Positions 38,543-50,547 of a stretch of 64,000 bases of DNA are shown here, piece by piece. Origin of the DNA: Betaproteobacteria bacterium. GTDB taxonomy: Bacteria; Pseudomonadota; Gammaproteobacteria; Burkholderiales; Rhodocyclaceae. The stretch spans positions 116,415 through 180,414 of the forward strand of contig VEPL01000027.1 of assembly GCA_012026885.1 (NCBI GenBank), in the 5' to 3' direction. Both the position numbers and the translations under genes were made by a program. Every line of letters starts with the position of its first letter. Position 1 is the first letter of the stretch. Below the pieces are notes generated by a model, which saw only the letters and a list, made by a program, of their open reading frames with translations, had not been told where the DNA came from and ran no database searches.

Positions 38543-39826
38543 TTGGAAAGCATACCGATCCGCGTCTGGCGCGGCCGCGACCGGCGCATCGTTTCGCTGC
38601 CGGTGGCGGCGGAGCGCCGGGTCAATTCGGTCGACCGCCGCCGCGCCAGCCTGGGCTGGGCGACCCTGTTCAGCGGTGCCGACGATAAGGCGGTGCTCGA
38701 CGCCATCGACGACCAGGAAATCCTCGTCCTCGCCCCCGGCGAGGTGCTGCTGCGCCCGGGCGATCCCAACGATGCCATCTACCTCGTCCTCGCCGGGCGC
38801 CTGGGCGTCCATATCGGCGAGGCGGATGCCGGCGGCGTCATTCCCGTACTGCCCGGCGAATGCCTCGGCGAACTCTCGGCCATCGACAACAAGCCGGTAT
38901 CGGCGTTGGTCGACGTGAGCGAGACGGCGCGTGTGCTGCGCATCGCCCAGGACGCCTTCTGGAACCGCCTGATGGTAGTCCCGGGCGTCGCCCGCAACCT
39001 GCTGACCGTGCTTGCCCAGCGCATGCGGCGGAGCACGCAGGCGATGCTGGAAACCCAGCGCCGCCAGCTCGAACTGGACTACCTGAACAAGGAGCTGGAG
39101 GTGGCCCGCGACCTCCAGCTCGGCATGCTGCCGCTGCACCGGCCCCTCTTTCCCGAGCGCCGCGAGCTCGCGATCGCCGGGATGATGGAGCCGTCATGGA
39201 CCATCGGCGGCGACCTCTTCGATGCCTTCTTCATCGATGCCGACCGCCTGTTTTTCTGCATCGGCGACGTTTCCGGGCACGGCATCCCGGCCGCGATGTT
39301 CATGGCGCGCGCGGTCAGCCTGATGCGCCTGGCCGCCTTCGCGGCCGAGTCGCCGGCCGCGCTGTTGCGCGTGATCAACGACCAGCTCTGCGACGGCAAC
39401 CACGCCAACATGTTCGTGACGCTGTTCTGCGGTTTTTTCGACGTCGCCAGCGGGCGGACTACCTACGCCGGCGCCGGCCACCCGGCGCCGCTCGCCAGCC
39501 TGGGCGGCGAACTGGATTTTCTCGCGGTTCCCAGGGGGCCGGCGCTGGGGATACTGCCCGGCTTCGCCTATGCCGATGCCGGTTGCGATCTTGCCGACGG
39601 TGATTTCCTGCTCTGCTTTACCGATGGCGTCACCGAGGCGCAGTCGCCGGCAGGCGAGGACTACGCCGAATCGCGGCTGCGCGAGCAGGTCGGCGGCCGG
39701 ATGTCGGGCTCTCCGGAAGCCATGATCGCCGCCATCCGGGAAGAAATCCGTGTCTACACGGGCAGCGGCCAGCTTGCCGACGACCTGACCCTGCTTGTCC
39801 TGCGGCGTACCACCGGCGGCGCCTGA
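38543..39826 (+). CDS. Cyclic-nucleotide-binding domain / SpoIIE-type PP2C phosphatase
   Basis: 427 residues from TTG 38543. A cNMP-binding-like domain (about 40-165, with LRPGDPNDAIYLVLAGRLGV and PGECLGELSAID) and a short helical linker lead to a PP2C/SpoIIE domain (about 205-425). Metal-binding Asp residues are in GGDLFDAF, GDVSGHGIPAAM, DGVTEA and DDLTLL. It should dephosphorylate the STAS protein and so reverse the kinase. The three genes form one compact partner-switching unit. Confidence 0.9.
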   Translation: MESIPIRVWRGRDRRIVSLPVAAERRVNSVDRRRASLGWATLFSGADDKAVLDAIDDQEILVLAPGEVLLRPGDPNDAIYLVLAGRLGVHIGEADAGGVIPVLPGECLGELSAIDNKPVSALVDVSETARVLRIAQDAFWNRLMVVPGVARNLLTVLAQRMRRSTQAMLETQRRQLELDYLNKELEVARDLQLGMLPLHRPLFPERRELAIAGMMEPSWTIGGDLFDAFFIDADRLFFCIGDVSGHGIPAAMFMARAVSLMRLAAFAAESPAALLRVINDQLCDGNHANMFVTLFCGFFDVASGRTTYAGAGHPAPLASLGGELDFLAVPRGPALGILPGFAYADAGCDLADGDFLLCFTDGVTEAQSPAGEDYAESRLREQVGGRMSGSPEAMIAAIREEIRVYTGSGQLADDLTLLVLRRTTGGA

Positions 39827-39834
39827 ACGCTGCC

Positions 39835-39859
39835 GCGGTCGACCGCGAAAACGGGCCAA
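39835..39859. repeat. Dispersed repeat copy B (core GCGGTCGACCG)
   Basis: GCGGTCGACCGC, then GAAAA, CGGGCCA and an A-run. It starts 8 bases after the phosphatase stop, as copy A starts just after yajQ. Confidence 0.6.
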
Positions 39860-39963
39860 AATCCGCGCGGGCCGCAGCAGGCATTGGCCCGGTCGGCGCG
39901 TTTCACGAAACTGCAATGGCGGCGTGGTGCAATCCGGCCCCGTTCGCTTCTCCGGTGCCATCC

Positions 39964-40779
39964 ATGCATTTTCGCCACGTTTTCGTCCTGCTGCTCGCCG
40001 CCACCCTCTCCGCCACGGTGCCCGCCCAGGCCAAACCCGCCGACGCCCAGGCGGTGGCGCGCGACCTTGCCGGTGCCGGCCTGTTGCGCCTGCAGGGCCA
40101 GCGCGTCGCCAAGCTTTACCTGCAGTCGGGCGCCGGCCTCAACGGCGCGGCCGCCGTGCAGCAGATCGCCAAGGCCATCGCCCAGGGCGATGCCGAGTTG
40201 AGTCGACTCGAGCAGCGCCATGCCGGCCAGCCGGCGGTCGCCCGCACGCTCGGCCGCTGCGCCGGCGCATGGCGGGAACTCAAGGACACGGCGCAGCAGC
40301 TTTTCGGCCCGGCCAACGCCGAGCGCATCGCCCAGCTCGCCGAGGAACTGAGCAACCAGACCAGCCGCCTTGGTCTGCAGCTGGAATCGGGGGCGGACAG
40401 CGGGGCAGGGCGCCTGATCGACCTGTCGACCCGCCAGAGCATGCTGGCGCAGCGTTTGGCGCGGCTGTTCATGCAGGCACAGCGCGGCGACCGCTCGCAG
40501 GGGCTGCTGGTCGACATGGAGCAGACGCGCAAGGAATTCGACACCGGCCTGCGCGAACTGGAAACGGCGCCCGAGAACACGGCGCCGGCACGGGATGCGA
40601 TCGGGCTGGCGCGCCAGCAATGGATCTTCTTCGACAGCGCCGTGCTCCAGACGCAGGCGAAGGCGGCGGGCGGCAAGGCGCTCGACGTGGCGACGACCAG
40701 CGAGCGCATCCAGGAGGTGCTCGCCGCCGTGACCAGCCAGTACGTCCAGGATTTCGGGGCGCCGGCCAGGGCACGCTGA
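39964..40779 (+). CDS. Exported PilJ-type (type IV pili chemotaxis sensor) domain protein
   Basis: 271 residues from ATG 39964 with a signal peptide (MHFRHVFVLLLAATLSATVPA). The mature part is helical and contains two related PilJ-type motifs, LLRLQGQRVAKLYLQ near residue 40 and DLSTRQSMLAQRLARLFMQ near 155, which suggests an internal duplication. Unlike PilJ it has no signalling domain, so it would be a free periplasmic sensor-like protein. It follows the partner-switching genes, but a functional link is not shown. An upstream ATG (39916) would precede the signal peptide and is less likely. Confidence 0.72.
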   Translation: MHFRHVFVLLLAATLSATVPAQAKPADAQAVARDLAGAGLLRLQGQRVAKLYLQSGAGLNGAAAVQQIAKAIAQGDAELSRLEQRHAGQPAVARTLGRCAGAWRELKDTAQQLFGPANAERIAQLAEELSNQTSRLGLQLESGADSGAGRLIDLSTRQSMLAQRLARLFMQAQRGDRSQGLLVDMEQTRKEFDTGLRELETAPENTAPARDAIGLARQQWIFFDSAVLQTQAKAAGGKALDVATTSERIQEVLAAVTSQYVQDFGAPARAR

Positions 40780-40828
40780 ACGCGGCTGCTGTGGCAGAAT
40801 CGGGCCTCCCGATTCGCCGCCGCCGGCC

Positions 40829-41512
40829 ATGAAAATCGCCCTTGCCATCCTTGCGCTGATCGTCGCGGCGCTGATTGTCCCCTTGTTCCTGCCCGATGTC
40901 GGCCGCGAGGCGGGCGTCGACCCGAACCGCAACCTGCCTTGGCAGGTCACGGCGGACGGGCAGGGGGGCAGCACGGTGTTCGGCCTGCAGCCGGGCAGCA
41001 GCAGGCTCGGCGAGGCGATGCGCGCCCTCGGCGACGGCATCGAGGTGGCGATCATCGCGGCGCCGAACGAGACCGGCTCGCTCGAGGGTTATTACGCACA
41101 GGTCAAGCTCGGCTTCGTCCTGGCGCGGGTGATTGTCACGGTCGACGCCCCGGAAACCGCGATATCCGCGATGCGCGAGCGGGCGCTGAAAGCGAAGCCG
41201 ATGGAGAGCGCGACGCGCAAGATCACGCTCCACCCGGACGATCGCGCGGCGGCGGAGGCCTTGCCGGTGCGCGCCATCGCGGTGATCCCGACGGTCAACC
41301 TCGACGAGGCGACGGTCGCGGCGCGCTTCGGTCCGCCCGGCGAGCGCATCGTCGTGTCGGAGAAGCGCGTGCATCTGCTCTATCCGAAACTCGGGCTCGA
41401 CGTCGTGGTCGACGGCGATGGCAAGGAATTGCTGCAGTACGTCGCCCCGCGCGATTTCGAGCGCCTGCGCGGGCCGCTGCTGGCGGCGCAGCCGGAAGCG
41501 GTGCCGCGCTGA
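40829..41512 (+). CDS. Membrane-anchored protein of unknown function
   Basis: 227 residues. One N-terminal hydrophobic segment (KIALAILALIVAALIVPLFLP without a clear cleavage site) leads to a soluble periplasmic domain with LPWQVTADGQGGSTVFGL and a later RFGPPGERIVVSEKRVHLLYPKLGL pattern, the latter resembling small outer-membrane-assembly-protein-type repeats. I do not recognise the family. It is 49 bases after the PilJ-type gene and ends just before the ndk promoter. Confidence 0.7.
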   Translation: MKIALAILALIVAALIVPLFLPDVGREAGVDPNRNLPWQVTADGQGGSTVFGLQPGSSRLGEAMRALGDGIEVAIIAAPNETGSLEGYYAQVKLGFVLARVIVTVDAPETAISAMRERALKAKPMESATRKITLHPDDRAAAEALPVRAIAVIPTVNLDEATVAARFGPPGERIVVSEKRVHLLYPKLGLDVVVDGDGKELLQYVAPRDFERLRGPLLAAQPEAVPR

Positions 41513-41516
41513 AGCG

Positions 41517-41545
41517 GGGCGCGATCGCGCCCGATCTGCTAAAAT
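41517..41545 (+). promoter_or_regulatory. Palindrome and extended -10 promoter of ndk
   Basis: A perfect 16-base palindrome GGGCGCGATCGCGCCC (41517-41532) is followed by TGCTAAAAT (41537-41545), an extended -10 element. The predicted start near 41552 gives a leader of about 34 bases. The palindrome could be an operator or the end hairpin of the upstream gene. Confidence 0.45.
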
Positions 41546-41585
41546 TGTCCGTTTTTCAACTGACTAGCACTAGCGGAGCAAATTC

Positions 41586-42014
41586 ATGGCTATCGAACGC
41601 ACCCTTTCCATCATCAAGCCCGACGCCGTCGCCAAGAACGTGATCGGCAAGATCTATTCCCGTTTCGAGTCGAACGGCCTCAAGGTCATCGCCGCCCGCA
41701 TGACCTGGCTGTCCGCCCAGGAAGCCGGCCAGTTCTACGCCGTGCACAAGGAGCGTCCCTTCTTCAAGGATCTCGTCTCCTTCATGACCTCCGGCCCGGT
41801 GATGATCCAGTGCCTCGAGGGCGAGAACGCCATCGCCAAGAACCGCGAGCTGATGGGCGCCACCGACCCGAAGAAGGCCGAGCCGGGTACCATCCGCGCC
41901 GATTTCGCCGAGTCGATCGATGCCAATGCCGTGCACGGTTCCGATGCCCCGGAAACCGCTGCCGTCGAGATCGCCTTCTTCTTCCCGGGCATGAACACCT
42001 ACAGCGGCCGCTGA
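41586..42014 (+). CDS. ndk: Nucleoside diphosphate kinase
   Basis: 142 residues. The phosphorylated His117 is in NAVHGSDA, and the N-terminal [12 protein letters not shown] is the family signature. Equilibrates NTP pools. A GGAGCAAATTC leader gives the ribosome site. It is the first gene of the conserved ndk-rlmN-pilW-rodZ-ispG-hisS run. Confidence 0.98.
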   Translation: MAIERTLSIIKPDAVAKNVIGKIYSRFESNGLKVIAARMTWLSAQEAGQFYAVHKERPFFKDLVSFMTSGPVMIQCLEGENAIAKNRELMGATDPKKAEPGTIRADFAESIDANAVHGSDAPETAAVEIAFFFPGMNTYSGR

Positions 42015-42134
42015 TTGCTTTTCATGTTCAGGCCTGCCGTGGCTTTGTCGACTTCGCCTTGCCGTGCAATGTGCACTGTCTTCGGCTCGTCTTCGCGCCA
42101 CGCCCGCCCTGTCCACGAAAAGAGGAAGTAACCG

Positions 42135-43225
<1,091 letters not shown>

Positions 43226-43229
<4 letters not shown>

Positions 43230-44005
43230 TCCGCATGTTCGCCCGTTCCCTGCTTGTCGTCATCGCGTTCGTTGCCACCTTGCCGGCTTCGGCCCAGATG
43301 GGAGACATCGGCCAGCCGTCCGGGCGGGACGGCCGCAGCCGCGCCAAGATCCACACCGAGCTGGCCTCGCTCTATTTCCAGGCCGGCAATCCCTCCGTTG
43401 CCCTCGACGAGGTACGTATTGCGCTCGACGCCGATTCGAGCTTCTATCAGGCCTACAGCGTTCGCGCCCTGGTTTATGCGTCGCTCAAGGAAAACGCCAA
43501 GGCCGAGGAGGATTTCCGCCGTGCGCTGAGCATGGGGCCGAACGACCCCGAGGTGAACAACAACTACGGCTGGTATCTGTGCGACACCGGGCGCGAGCGC
43601 CAGTCGATCCCCTACTTCCTCAACGCGCTCAAGGATCCGCTCTACGAGACCCCGGGTCGTGCTTACACCAACGCCGGCAGCTGTGCCTTCAAGGCGGGCG
43701 ATCTCGACAGCGCACAGAAATACCTGTTGCAGGCGGTGGCACTGTCGCGCGACGGTGCTGCACCGGCGCGCCTGCAGCTGGCCCGCCTGTTCTATCAACG
43801 CGGCAACTTCGATGAAGCGAAGATCTACCTGACCGATGCGATGAAGGCGATGGAGCCGCCGCCGGCGGACGCTCTGTGGCTCGGCATCCGCCTCGAGCGC
43901 AAGCTGGGCAACCGCGCGGCCGAAAGCGCCTATTCGGCGCAACTGCGCAGCCGCTATCCGACCTCGGCGGAGTACCAGGAATTCCTGAAGGGAAAGTTTG
44001 AATGA
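43226..44005 (+). CDS. pilW: Type IV pilus biogenesis TPR protein PilW/PilF
   Basis: 259 residues of about six TPR motifs ([63 protein letters not shown] and following). The family supports PilQ secretin multimerisation. The signal peptide ([23 protein letters not shown]) has no lipobox cysteine, unlike the usual PilF/PilW pilotin lipoproteins, so this one would be soluble in the periplasm. AGGAGG lies 7 bases before the start; it overlaps both rlmN and rodZ. Confidence 0.88.
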
Positions 44006-44892
44006 GCGAGGCGCTCGATTCTGCATTGCTGGCTGGCGATGACGATGTCGCCGGCGATCAGGCCAGGTCGGTCGGTGCGGCCCTGCGTGCCGCACGCGAA
44101 AGCCGCCAGCTGGGCGTTGGCGATGTGGCGCAGCGCCTCAAGCTGGGTGTTCGCCAGATCGAGGCGCTCGAGAATGGCGACTGGTCCGGCCTCCCGGGCA
44201 GCACATTCGTCCGCGGTTTTGTCCGTAACTATGCGCGGATGCTCGGGATCGAGTCGGACGCGTTGCTGACGCGTCTTGACGCCACGCTCGCGAAGCCGGT
44301 CGTCAGCCTCGACATTCCCGAGAGCGCCAGCGGGTCGATGCCGGCCCCTGCCGCGGCGACCGGGCGGCGCGACCGCAGTTTCATCCTGCTTGGCATCGTG
44401 CTGGCGCTGCTCGCCGGCGTCGCTTACCTGATGTTGCCGAACGATTTGTCCGCCCTGCGCGACCGGGCGCAAGGCCTGCTCGATGCCGCCGCCCGGCGCG
44501 ATGAGAAGGCTCCAGTCGCACCGACCGTGGCAAAGGATGCGGCACCCGAACCGGTGTTCCCGCCCGGCCAGTCGCCGCAGCAGGTCATGAATCCGCAGCT
44601 GCAGGCGCTGCCGCAGCTCGAGTCCGCGAAGGCCGACGCCGGCGCGCCGGCCGCGGCGGGGGCGCTGCGCCTCGCATTTACCGGTGAATCGTGGGTCGAG
44701 GTGCGTGACCGCGACGGCAAGGTGCTTTTTTCGGAGAAGCGTGCGGCCGGCGGCGATCAGTCACTCGACGGCGCGCCGCCGCTGGCGCTGGTCATCGGCA
44801 AGGCCTCGGCGGTCACCTTGACCTGGCGCGGCAAGCCGGTCGACCTGGCGCCGCACACCAAGGGCGAAGTCGCCCGCCTGACCCTGGAGTGA
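44002..44892 (+). CDS. rodZ: RodZ-like cytoskeletal membrane protein
   Basis: 296 residues. A cytoplasmic HTH_25 domain (about 24-95; [23 protein letters not shown], then [15 protein letters not shown]), one membrane segment (126-146), a Pro/Ala-rich linker and a C-terminal DUF4115 beta domain ([19 protein letters not shown]). It links MreB to the membrane and helps maintain rod shape. It overlaps the pilW stop by 4 bases. Confidence 0.92.
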   Translation: MSEALDSALLAGDDDVAGDQARSVGAALRAARESRQLGVGDVAQRLKLGVRQIEALENGDWSGLPGSTFVRGFVRNYARMLGIESDALLTRLDATLAKPVVSLDIPESASGSMPAPAAATGRRDRSFILLGIVLALLAGVAYLMLPNDLSALRDRAQGLLDAAARRDEKAPVAPTVAKDAAPEPVFPPGQSPQQVMNPQLQALPQLESAKADAGAPAAAGALRLAFTGESWVEVRDRDGKVLFSEKRAAGGDQSLDGAPPLALVIGKASAVTLTWRGKPVDLAPHTKGEVARLTLE

Positions 44893-44896
44893 GGAA

Positions 44897-46126
44897 GTGA
44901 GCGCAGTCGTCAAGCGCGCGACACGCAGTTGCCGGATCGGCCATGTCCGTCTCGGCGGTGATGCGCCGGTCGTCGTCCAGTCGATGACCAACACCGATAC
45001 CGCTGATTACCTCGCCACCGCCATCCAGTGCGCCGAGCTGGCGCGTGCCGGGTCGGAACTGGTGCGCATCACCGTCAATACGCCGGAAGCGGCGGCGGCC
45101 GTGCCGCTGATTCGCGACCATCTCGACAAGATGAACTGCGACGTGCCGCTGATCGGCGATTTCCACTACAACGGCCACCGCCTGCTGACCGGGGAGCCGG
45201 CCTGCGCCGAGGCGCTCGCCAAGTACCGCATCAACCCGGGCAACGTCGGCTTCGGCAAGAAGAAGGACGAGCAGTTCGCACAGATGGTCGAACTCGCCTG
45301 CCGGTACGACAAGCCGGTACGCATCGGCGTCAACTGGGGCAGCCTCGACCAGGACCTGCTGGCGCGAATAATGGACGAAAATTCGCGTCGACCGCAGCCG
45401 CTCGACGCCACCGAGATCATGCGCCATGCGATGGTGACGTCGGCCCTCGAGTCGGCGGCCAAGGCCGAAGAGGTTGGCCTCGCCGGCGAGAAGATCATCC
45501 TGTCGTGCAAGGTGTCCAGCGTGCAGGACCTGATTGCCATCTACCGCGAACTCGCCCGCCGTGCCGACTACGCGCTGCACCTTGGCCTGACCGAGGCCGG
45601 CATGGGGTCGAAAGGCATCGTCGCGTCGACCGCGGCCTTGTCCGTGCTGCTGCAGGAAGGCATCGGCGACACCATCCGCGTCTCGCTGACGCCGGAACCC
45701 GGCGGTTCGCGTAGCCAAGAAGTGATCGTCGCCCAGGAAATCCTGCAGACCATGGGCCTGCGGGCCTTCACGCCGATGGTCGCGGCCTGCCCCGGTTGTG
45801 GCCGTACCACCAGCACCTTCTTCCAGGAGCTGGCCGGCGAGGTGCAGGATTTCGTCCGCGCCCGCATGCCGGAATGGAAGCTCAACTACGACGGCGCCGA
45901 GAACATGACGCTGGCCGTAATGGGCTGCATCGTCAACGGCCCGGGTGAATCGAAGCACGCCAACATCGGCATTTCGCTGCCGGGCACGGGCGAAGCGCCC
46001 TCCGCGCCGGTCTTCGAGGACGGCGTCAAGACCGTGACGCTGAAGGGCGACAACATCGCCGCCGAATTCAAGGACATCATCGAGCGCTACGTCCGGCGCA
46101 CCTACAAGAAGAAGCTGCAAGCATGA
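44897..46126 (+). CDS. ispG: 4-hydroxy-3-methylbut-2-enyl diphosphate synthase (GcpE)
   Basis: 409 residues. The 4Fe-4S cysteines are C298 and C301 (CPGCGR) and C344 ([10 protein letters not shown]). The N-terminal TIM barrel includes VQSMTNTDT. Penultimate step of the MEP isoprenoid pathway. The start is GTG, 4 bases after the rodZ stop, with GAGGAA immediately before. It overlaps hisS by 4 bases (ATGA). Confidence 0.97.
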   Translation: MSAVVKRATRSCRIGHVRLGGDAPVVVQSMTNTDTADYLATAIQCAELARAGSELVRITVNTPEAAAAVPLIRDHLDKMNCDVPLIGDFHYNGHRLLTGEPACAEALAKYRINPGNVGFGKKKDEQFAQMVELACRYDKPVRIGVNWGSLDQDLLARIMDENSRRPQPLDATEIMRHAMVTSALESAAKAEEVGLAGEKIILSCKVSSVQDLIAIYRELARRADYALHLGLTEAGMGSKGIVASTAALSVLLQEGIGDTIRVSLTPEPGGSRSQEVIVAQEILQTMGLRAFTPMVAACPGCGRTTSTFFQELAGEVQDFVRARMPEWKLNYDGAENMTLAVMGCIVNGPGESKHANIGISLPGTGEAPSAPVFEDGVKTVTLKGDNIAAEFKDIIERYVRRTYKKKLQA

Positions 46127-47412
46127 GCCAAACGTTGCAGGCCGTGCGCGGGATGAACGACATCCTGCCCGACGAGGCCGAATTCTGGGAAACCTTCGAG
46201 GAGATCGTCCGCTCGTGGCTGAAGAGCTATGGCTACCGGCCGATCCGCTTGCCCATCGTCGAGCCTACCCCGCTGTTCAAGCGCGCCATCGGCGAGGTGA
46301 CCGACATCGTCGAGAAGGAGATGTATTCCTTCATCGACAGCCTCAACGGCGAGGCATTGACGTTGCGCCCGGAGGGTACCGCCGGCTGCGTGCGCGCCGC
46401 CATCCAGCACAGCCTGGTCGCCCAGCAGCCGCGCCGGCTCTACTACACGGGCCCGATGTTCCGCCACGAGCGCCCGCAGAAGGGCCGCTACCGGCAGTTC
46501 CACCAGGTCGGCGTCGAGGCGCTCGGCTTCGCCGGACCCGACATCGACGCCGAGATGATCCTGATGGGCGCGCGCCTGTGGGCGGACCTCGGGCTCGACG
46601 GCATCGAACTGCAGCTCAACAGCCTCGGCCAGCCGGACGAGCGCGCCCAGCATCGCGCCGCGCTGGTTTCGTATTTCGAGGAGCATGCCGACATTCTCGA
46701 CGAGGACGCCAGGCGCCGCCTGTACACCAACCCGCTGCGCATCCTGGACAGCAAGAACCCGACGCTGCAGGCCATGTGCGCCGGCGCGCCGAAGCTGATC
46801 GACCACCTCGGGACGGACTCGCTGAATCATTTCGAGGGTGTCCAGCGTGTGCTGCGCGATGCCGGCATCCCGTTTACGATCAATCCGCGCCTGGTGCGCG
46901 GCCTCGACTACTACAACCTGACCGTCTTCGAGTGGGTGACCGACCGCCTTGGTGCGCAGGGAACGGTCTGTGCCGGCGGGCGCTTCGACGGCCTTGTCGG
47001 CCAGCTCGGCGGCAAGGCGACGCCGGCCTGCGGCTTCGCGATGGGCGTCGAGCGACTGGTCGCGCTGATCCGCGAGTCGGGCGGCGAACCGGCGGCACCG
47101 GCACCGGACGTCTATGTCGTGCACCAGGGCGACGACGCCACGCGGCTCGCCTTCCGCGTTGCCGAAGGATTGCGCAACAACGGCATCGACGTGCTGCTGC
47201 ACTGCGGCGGCGGCAGCTTCAAGGCGCAGATGAAGAAGGCAGACGCCAGCGGCGCCACCTTCGCCGTGGTCATCGGCGACGACGAGGCGGCGACCGGCGA
47301 AGCGCAGCTCAAGGTGCTGCGCGAGGAAGGTGTGGAGCAACGTAAGCTGAAGGTCGATGAACTGGCCGACGCCATCATCGGACAACTGATTGATTCGGAC
47401 GAAGAGGAATAG
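46123..47412 (+). CDS. hisS: Histidyl-tRNA synthetase
   Basis: 429 residues, class II. Motif 2 region [19 protein letters not shown], the histidine-binding [15 protein letters not shown] and motif 3 ([28 protein letters not shown]) are all present, followed by the anticodon-binding domain. A paralogue without synthetase function, hisZ, lies 7 kb downstream. Confidence 0.98.
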   Translation: MSQTLQAVRGMNDILPDEAEFWETFEEIVRSWLKSYGYRPIRLPIVEPTPLFKRAIGEVTDIVEKEMYSFIDSLNGEALTLRPEGTAGCVRAAIQHSLVAQQPRRLYYTGPMFRHERPQKGRYRQFHQVGVEALGFAGPDIDAEMILMGARLWADLGLDGIELQLNSLGQPDERAQHRAALVSYFEEHADILDEDARRRLYTNPLRILDSKNPTLQAMCAGAPKLIDHLGTDSLNHFEGVQRVLRDAGIPFTINPRLVRGLDYYNLTVFEWVTDRLGAQGTVCAGGRFDGLVGQLGGKATPACGFAMGVERLVALIRESGGEPAAPAPDVYVVHQGDDATRLAFRVAEGLRNNGIDVLLHCGGGSFKAQMKKADASGATFAVVIGDDEAATGEAQLKVLREEGVEQRKLKVDELADAIIGQLIDSDEEE

Positions 47413-47416
47413 ACGC

Positions 47417-48064
47417 ATGGCGCATTACGACCTCGAAGAACAGGAACAGATAGACACCCTCAAGACCTGGTGGAAGATGTACGGCAACCTCGTCACCGGG
47501 GTGGTCGTCGCAGCTTCGCTGGCGGTGATCGGCTGGCAGGGATGGACCTGGTGGCAGCGCAACCAGTCCGCCCAGGCTGCAGCGATTTATGCGGTCCTCG
47601 AGCAGGCCGCTGCCGCCCGCGATGCCCAGCGGGTCAAGACGGCCGCCGGCGAACTGACCGAGAAGTACGGGCGTACCGCCTATGCGACGCTCGGGGCATT
47701 GATCGCGGCCCGCCAGTCCTTCGACGCCGGCGACCTCAAGACGGCGCGCGCGCAGCTCACCTGGGCGGCCGACAATGCGCCCGCCGAGTTCCGTGACATC
47801 GCCCGCCTGCGCTTGGCCGGCGTCCTGCTCGACGACAAGGCCTATGACGAGGCGCTGAAGCAGCTCGAGGCTGCCCGCGCGCCAGCCTTCGACGTGCGCT
47901 TCCTCGAAATGAAAGGCGATGTCCTCGCTGCGCAGGGCAAGAAAGCCGAGGCGCGTGCCGCCTACAAGGCGGCGCTCGACAAGGGCGAGGCACCCGATGC
48001 GCGCGGCGGCGGCGGCCGCGAGTTGCTGCGCCAGAAGCTCGACGGGCTGGGGAGCGCAGCATGA
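47417..48064 (+). CDS. yfgM: YfgM-like ancillary SecYEG translocon subunit (TPR)
   Basis: 215 residues with a short cytoplasmic N-terminus (AHYDLEEQEQIDTLKTWWK), one membrane segment (about 33-50, LVTGVVVAASLAVIGWQGW) and a periplasmic TPR_21-like domain. The family binds the PpiD/SecYEG complex. I chose ATG 47417 for this conserved start. It sits 4 bases after hisS and overlaps bamB by 4 bases; the hisS-yfgM-bamB-der order is widely conserved. Confidence 0.9.
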   Translation: MAHYDLEEQEQIDTLKTWWKMYGNLVTGVVVAASLAVIGWQGWTWWQRNQSAQAAAIYAVLEQAAAARDAQRVKTAAGELTEKYGRTAYATLGALIAARQSFDAGDLKTARAQLTWAADNAPAEFRDIARLRLAGVLLDDKAYDEALKQLEAARAPAFDVRFLEMKGDVLAAQGKKAEARAAYKAALDKGEAPDARGGGGRELLRQKLDGLGSAA

Positions 48065-49209
48065 GCGCCCGCCGCCTGTTTGTCGTGCTCGCGGCCGCGG
48101 GCCTGGTCTCGGCCTGTTCGACCCTCGACTCGCTCAATCCGTTCTCGTCGTCGGGGCCTAAGCCGGCACCATTGCCACCGATCCAGGGTGGGGCCGAACT
48201 GCGTACGCTGTGGTCCACAAGCGTCGGCAAGGCCGGCGACCATGCCTTCAAGCCGGCCATCGTCGGCAACGCAGTCTTCGCTGCCGGCGCCGATGGCAAC
48301 CTGAGCAAGCTGGTCGATGGCAAGACCGAGTGGTCGGTCAAGGTCGGCCAGCCGATCTCGGCCGGGGTTGGTGCCAGTTCACGCCTCGTCGTCGTCGGCA
48401 CCGCCAAGGGCGATGTGCTGGCCTTCGCCGCGGATGACGGCCGTGCTCTCTGGAAGGCGCGCGTGACCAGCGAGGTGCTGGCGGCGCCGACGGTCGGCGA
48501 CGGCATCGTCGCCGTGCGTAGCGGCGATCACCGCATCTTCCTGTTCGATGCCGGCGACGGTGGCCGCAAGTGGGTTTACCAGCGCGCCACGCCGTCGCTG
48601 GCTGTGCGTACGGCGGCGCCCCCGGTCATCGCCGACCGCTTCGTCTTTGCCGGATTCCCGGGCGGCAAGCTGGTTGCCATCGCCCAACAGAACGGCGCGT
48701 CGGTGTGGGAAGGGCAGGTCGCCTCGCCCAAGGGAGCGACCGAGCTCGACCGCGTCGCCGACATCGCTTCGGTCCCGGCCATCGATGGGCGCCAGATCTG
48801 TGCTGTCGCCTTCCAGGGACGGGTCGCCTGCTTCGACATGGGTCAGGGCGGCGCCCTGATGTGGGCGCGCGACATTTCGTCCGCCGCCGGGCTGACGATC
48901 GACGGCAACCAGGTTTTCGTCACCGATGACAAGGGCGCGGTGCACGCCCTCGAGCGTAATTCCGGTTCCAGCCTGTGGAAACAGGACAAGCTCGGCAACC
49001 GCCGCGTCTCCGCGCCTGCCGCCAACCGTGGCGCGGTTGCGGTCGCCGACGGCGAGGGCTACCTGCACGTGATGTCCCGCGATGATGGCCGCTTCGTGGC
49101 GCGCCAGAAGATCGACTCGTCGCCGGTGCGCACGCCGGTGCAGGCGGCCGGCTCCGGCTTCCTCGTGCAGACGGCCGGCGGCACCGTGACGCTGATCGAG
49201 GCGCGATGA
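48061..49209 (+). CDS. bamB: Outer membrane protein assembly lipoprotein BamB
   Basis: 382 residues. A lipoprotein signal with lipobox LVSAC (lipidated Cys19) is followed by an eight-bladed PQQ-like beta propeller, with repeats such as GRALWKARV and GRKWVYQRA. It supports BamA in outer-membrane protein insertion. It overlaps yfgM and der by 4 bases each. Confidence 0.95.
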   Translation: MSARRLFVVLAAAGLVSACSTLDSLNPFSSSGPKPAPLPPIQGGAELRTLWSTSVGKAGDHAFKPAIVGNAVFAAGADGNLSKLVDGKTEWSVKVGQPISAGVGASSRLVVVGTAKGDVLAFAADDGRALWKARVTSEVLAAPTVGDGIVAVRSGDHRIFLFDAGDGGRKWVYQRATPSLAVRTAAPPVIADRFVFAGFPGGKLVAIAQQNGASVWEGQVASPKGATELDRVADIASVPAIDGRQICAVAFQGRVACFDMGQGGALMWARDISSAAGLTIDGNQVFVTDDKGAVHALERNSGSSLWKQDKLGNRRVSAPAANRGAVAVADGEGYLHVMSRDDGRFVARQKIDSSPVRTPVQAAGSGFLVQTAGGTVTLIEAR

Positions 49210-50528
49210 AACCGACCCTCGTGCTGGTCGGCCGGCCCAACGTCGGCAAATCGACGTTGTTCAACCGGCTGACCCGCTCGCGCGACGCCATCGTCGCCGA
49301 CCTGCCCGGGCTGACCCGTGACCGCCATTACGGCCACGGCAAGCTGGGCCGGAAGCCCTACCTGGTTGTCGATACCGGCGGTTTCGAGCCGCTGGTCAAG
49401 GACGGCATCCTCAGCGAAATGGCGCGCCAGACTGAGCAGGCGATCGCCGAGGCCGATGCCGTCGTTTTCGTCGTCGACGCGCGGACCGGCATCACGCCGC
49501 ACGACAAGGAAATTGCCAACCGGCTGCGGCGCATAGACCGGCCGGTGTTTGTCGCGGTCAACAAGGCCGAGGGCATGAATTCCGGGATGGTCGAGGCCGA
49601 GTTCCACGAACTCGGCCTGGGTGAGCCGTACGCGATCTCGGCTTCGCACGGCGAAGGCGTGCGCGGGCTGGTCGAACTGGCGCTCGAGTCCTTCCCCGAG
49701 CCGCAAGAGGACGAGGAAAAATCCGACGCCGTGCGGGTGGCCATCGTCGGTCGCCCGAATGTCGGCAAGTCCACGCTGATCAATACCCTGCTCGGCGAAG
49801 AGCGGGTCATCGCCTTCGATGCCCCCGGCACGACGCGCGACGCCATCGAGATCGACTTCGAACGCGGCGGCAAGCACTACCTGCTGGTCGACACGGCCGG
49901 CATGCGCAAGCGCGGCAAGGTCTTCGAGGCGATCGAGAAATTCTCGGTGGTCAAGACGCTGAAGGCGATCGAGGACGCCAACGTCGTCATCCTGATGGTC
50001 GACGCGCAGGCCGACGTGTCCGACCAGGACGCGCACATCGCCGACTTCATCGTCCAGTCCGGCCGTGCGCTGGTCGTCGCGGTCAACAAGTGGGACGGGC
50101 TCGATGCCTATGTCCGCGAGCAGACCCGGCAAACGCTGCAGCGCAAGCTCAAGTTCCTCGATTTCGCCAAGTTCCACTTCATCTCGGCGCGCGACAACAT
50201 CGGCCTGACCGCCTTGTTCCGCTCGGTCGATGGCGCCTACGCGGCGGCGATGGCCAAGCTGTCGACACCGCGCCTGACCCGCGTGCTGGCCGATGCGGTG
50301 GTCAAGCAGGCACCGCCCAAGCATGGCGTCTTCCGGCCCAAGCCGCGCTACGCTCATCAGGGCGGCTCCAATCCGCCGATCGTCGTCATCCATGGCAATG
50401 CGGTCGACCAGATCGGAGACAGCTACCGCCGCTATCTCGAGCACACCTTTCGCGAGGCATTCCGCCTGCAGGGCACGCCGCTGCGCATCCAGTTCGTCAC
50501 TGGCAAGAATCCCTTCGCCGACAAGTAG
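49206..50528 (+). CDS. der: Ribosome biogenesis GTPase Der (EngA)
   Basis: 440 residues with two tandem GTPase domains, each with GRPNVGKS (residues 9-16 and near 182-189), DTGGFEPLV and [11 protein letters not shown]3 loops, and NKAEG and NKWDG G4 motifs, then a C-terminal KH-like domain. Needed for 50S assembly. Coupled to bamB by ATGA. Confidence 0.98.
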   Translation: MKPTLVLVGRPNVGKSTLFNRLTRSRDAIVADLPGLTRDRHYGHGKLGRKPYLVVDTGGFEPLVKDGILSEMARQTEQAIAEADAVVFVVDARTGITPHDKEIANRLRRIDRPVFVAVNKAEGMNSGMVEAEFHELGLGEPYAISASHGEGVRGLVELALESFPEPQEDEEKSDAVRVAIVGRPNVGKSTLINTLLGEERVIAFDAPGTTRDAIEIDFERGGKHYLLVDTAGMRKRGKVFEAIEKFSVVKTLKAIEDANVVILMVDAQADVSDQDAHIADFIVQSGRALVVAVNKWDGLDAYVREQTRQTLQRKLKFLDFAKFHFISARDNIGLTALFRSVDGAYAAAMAKLSTPRLTRVLADAVVKQAPPKHGVFRPKPRYAHQGGSNPPIVVIHGNAVDQIGDSYRRYLEHTFREAFRLQGTPLRIQFVTGKNPFADK

Positions 50529-50547
50529 GCCGGGTTCCGCAAATACT

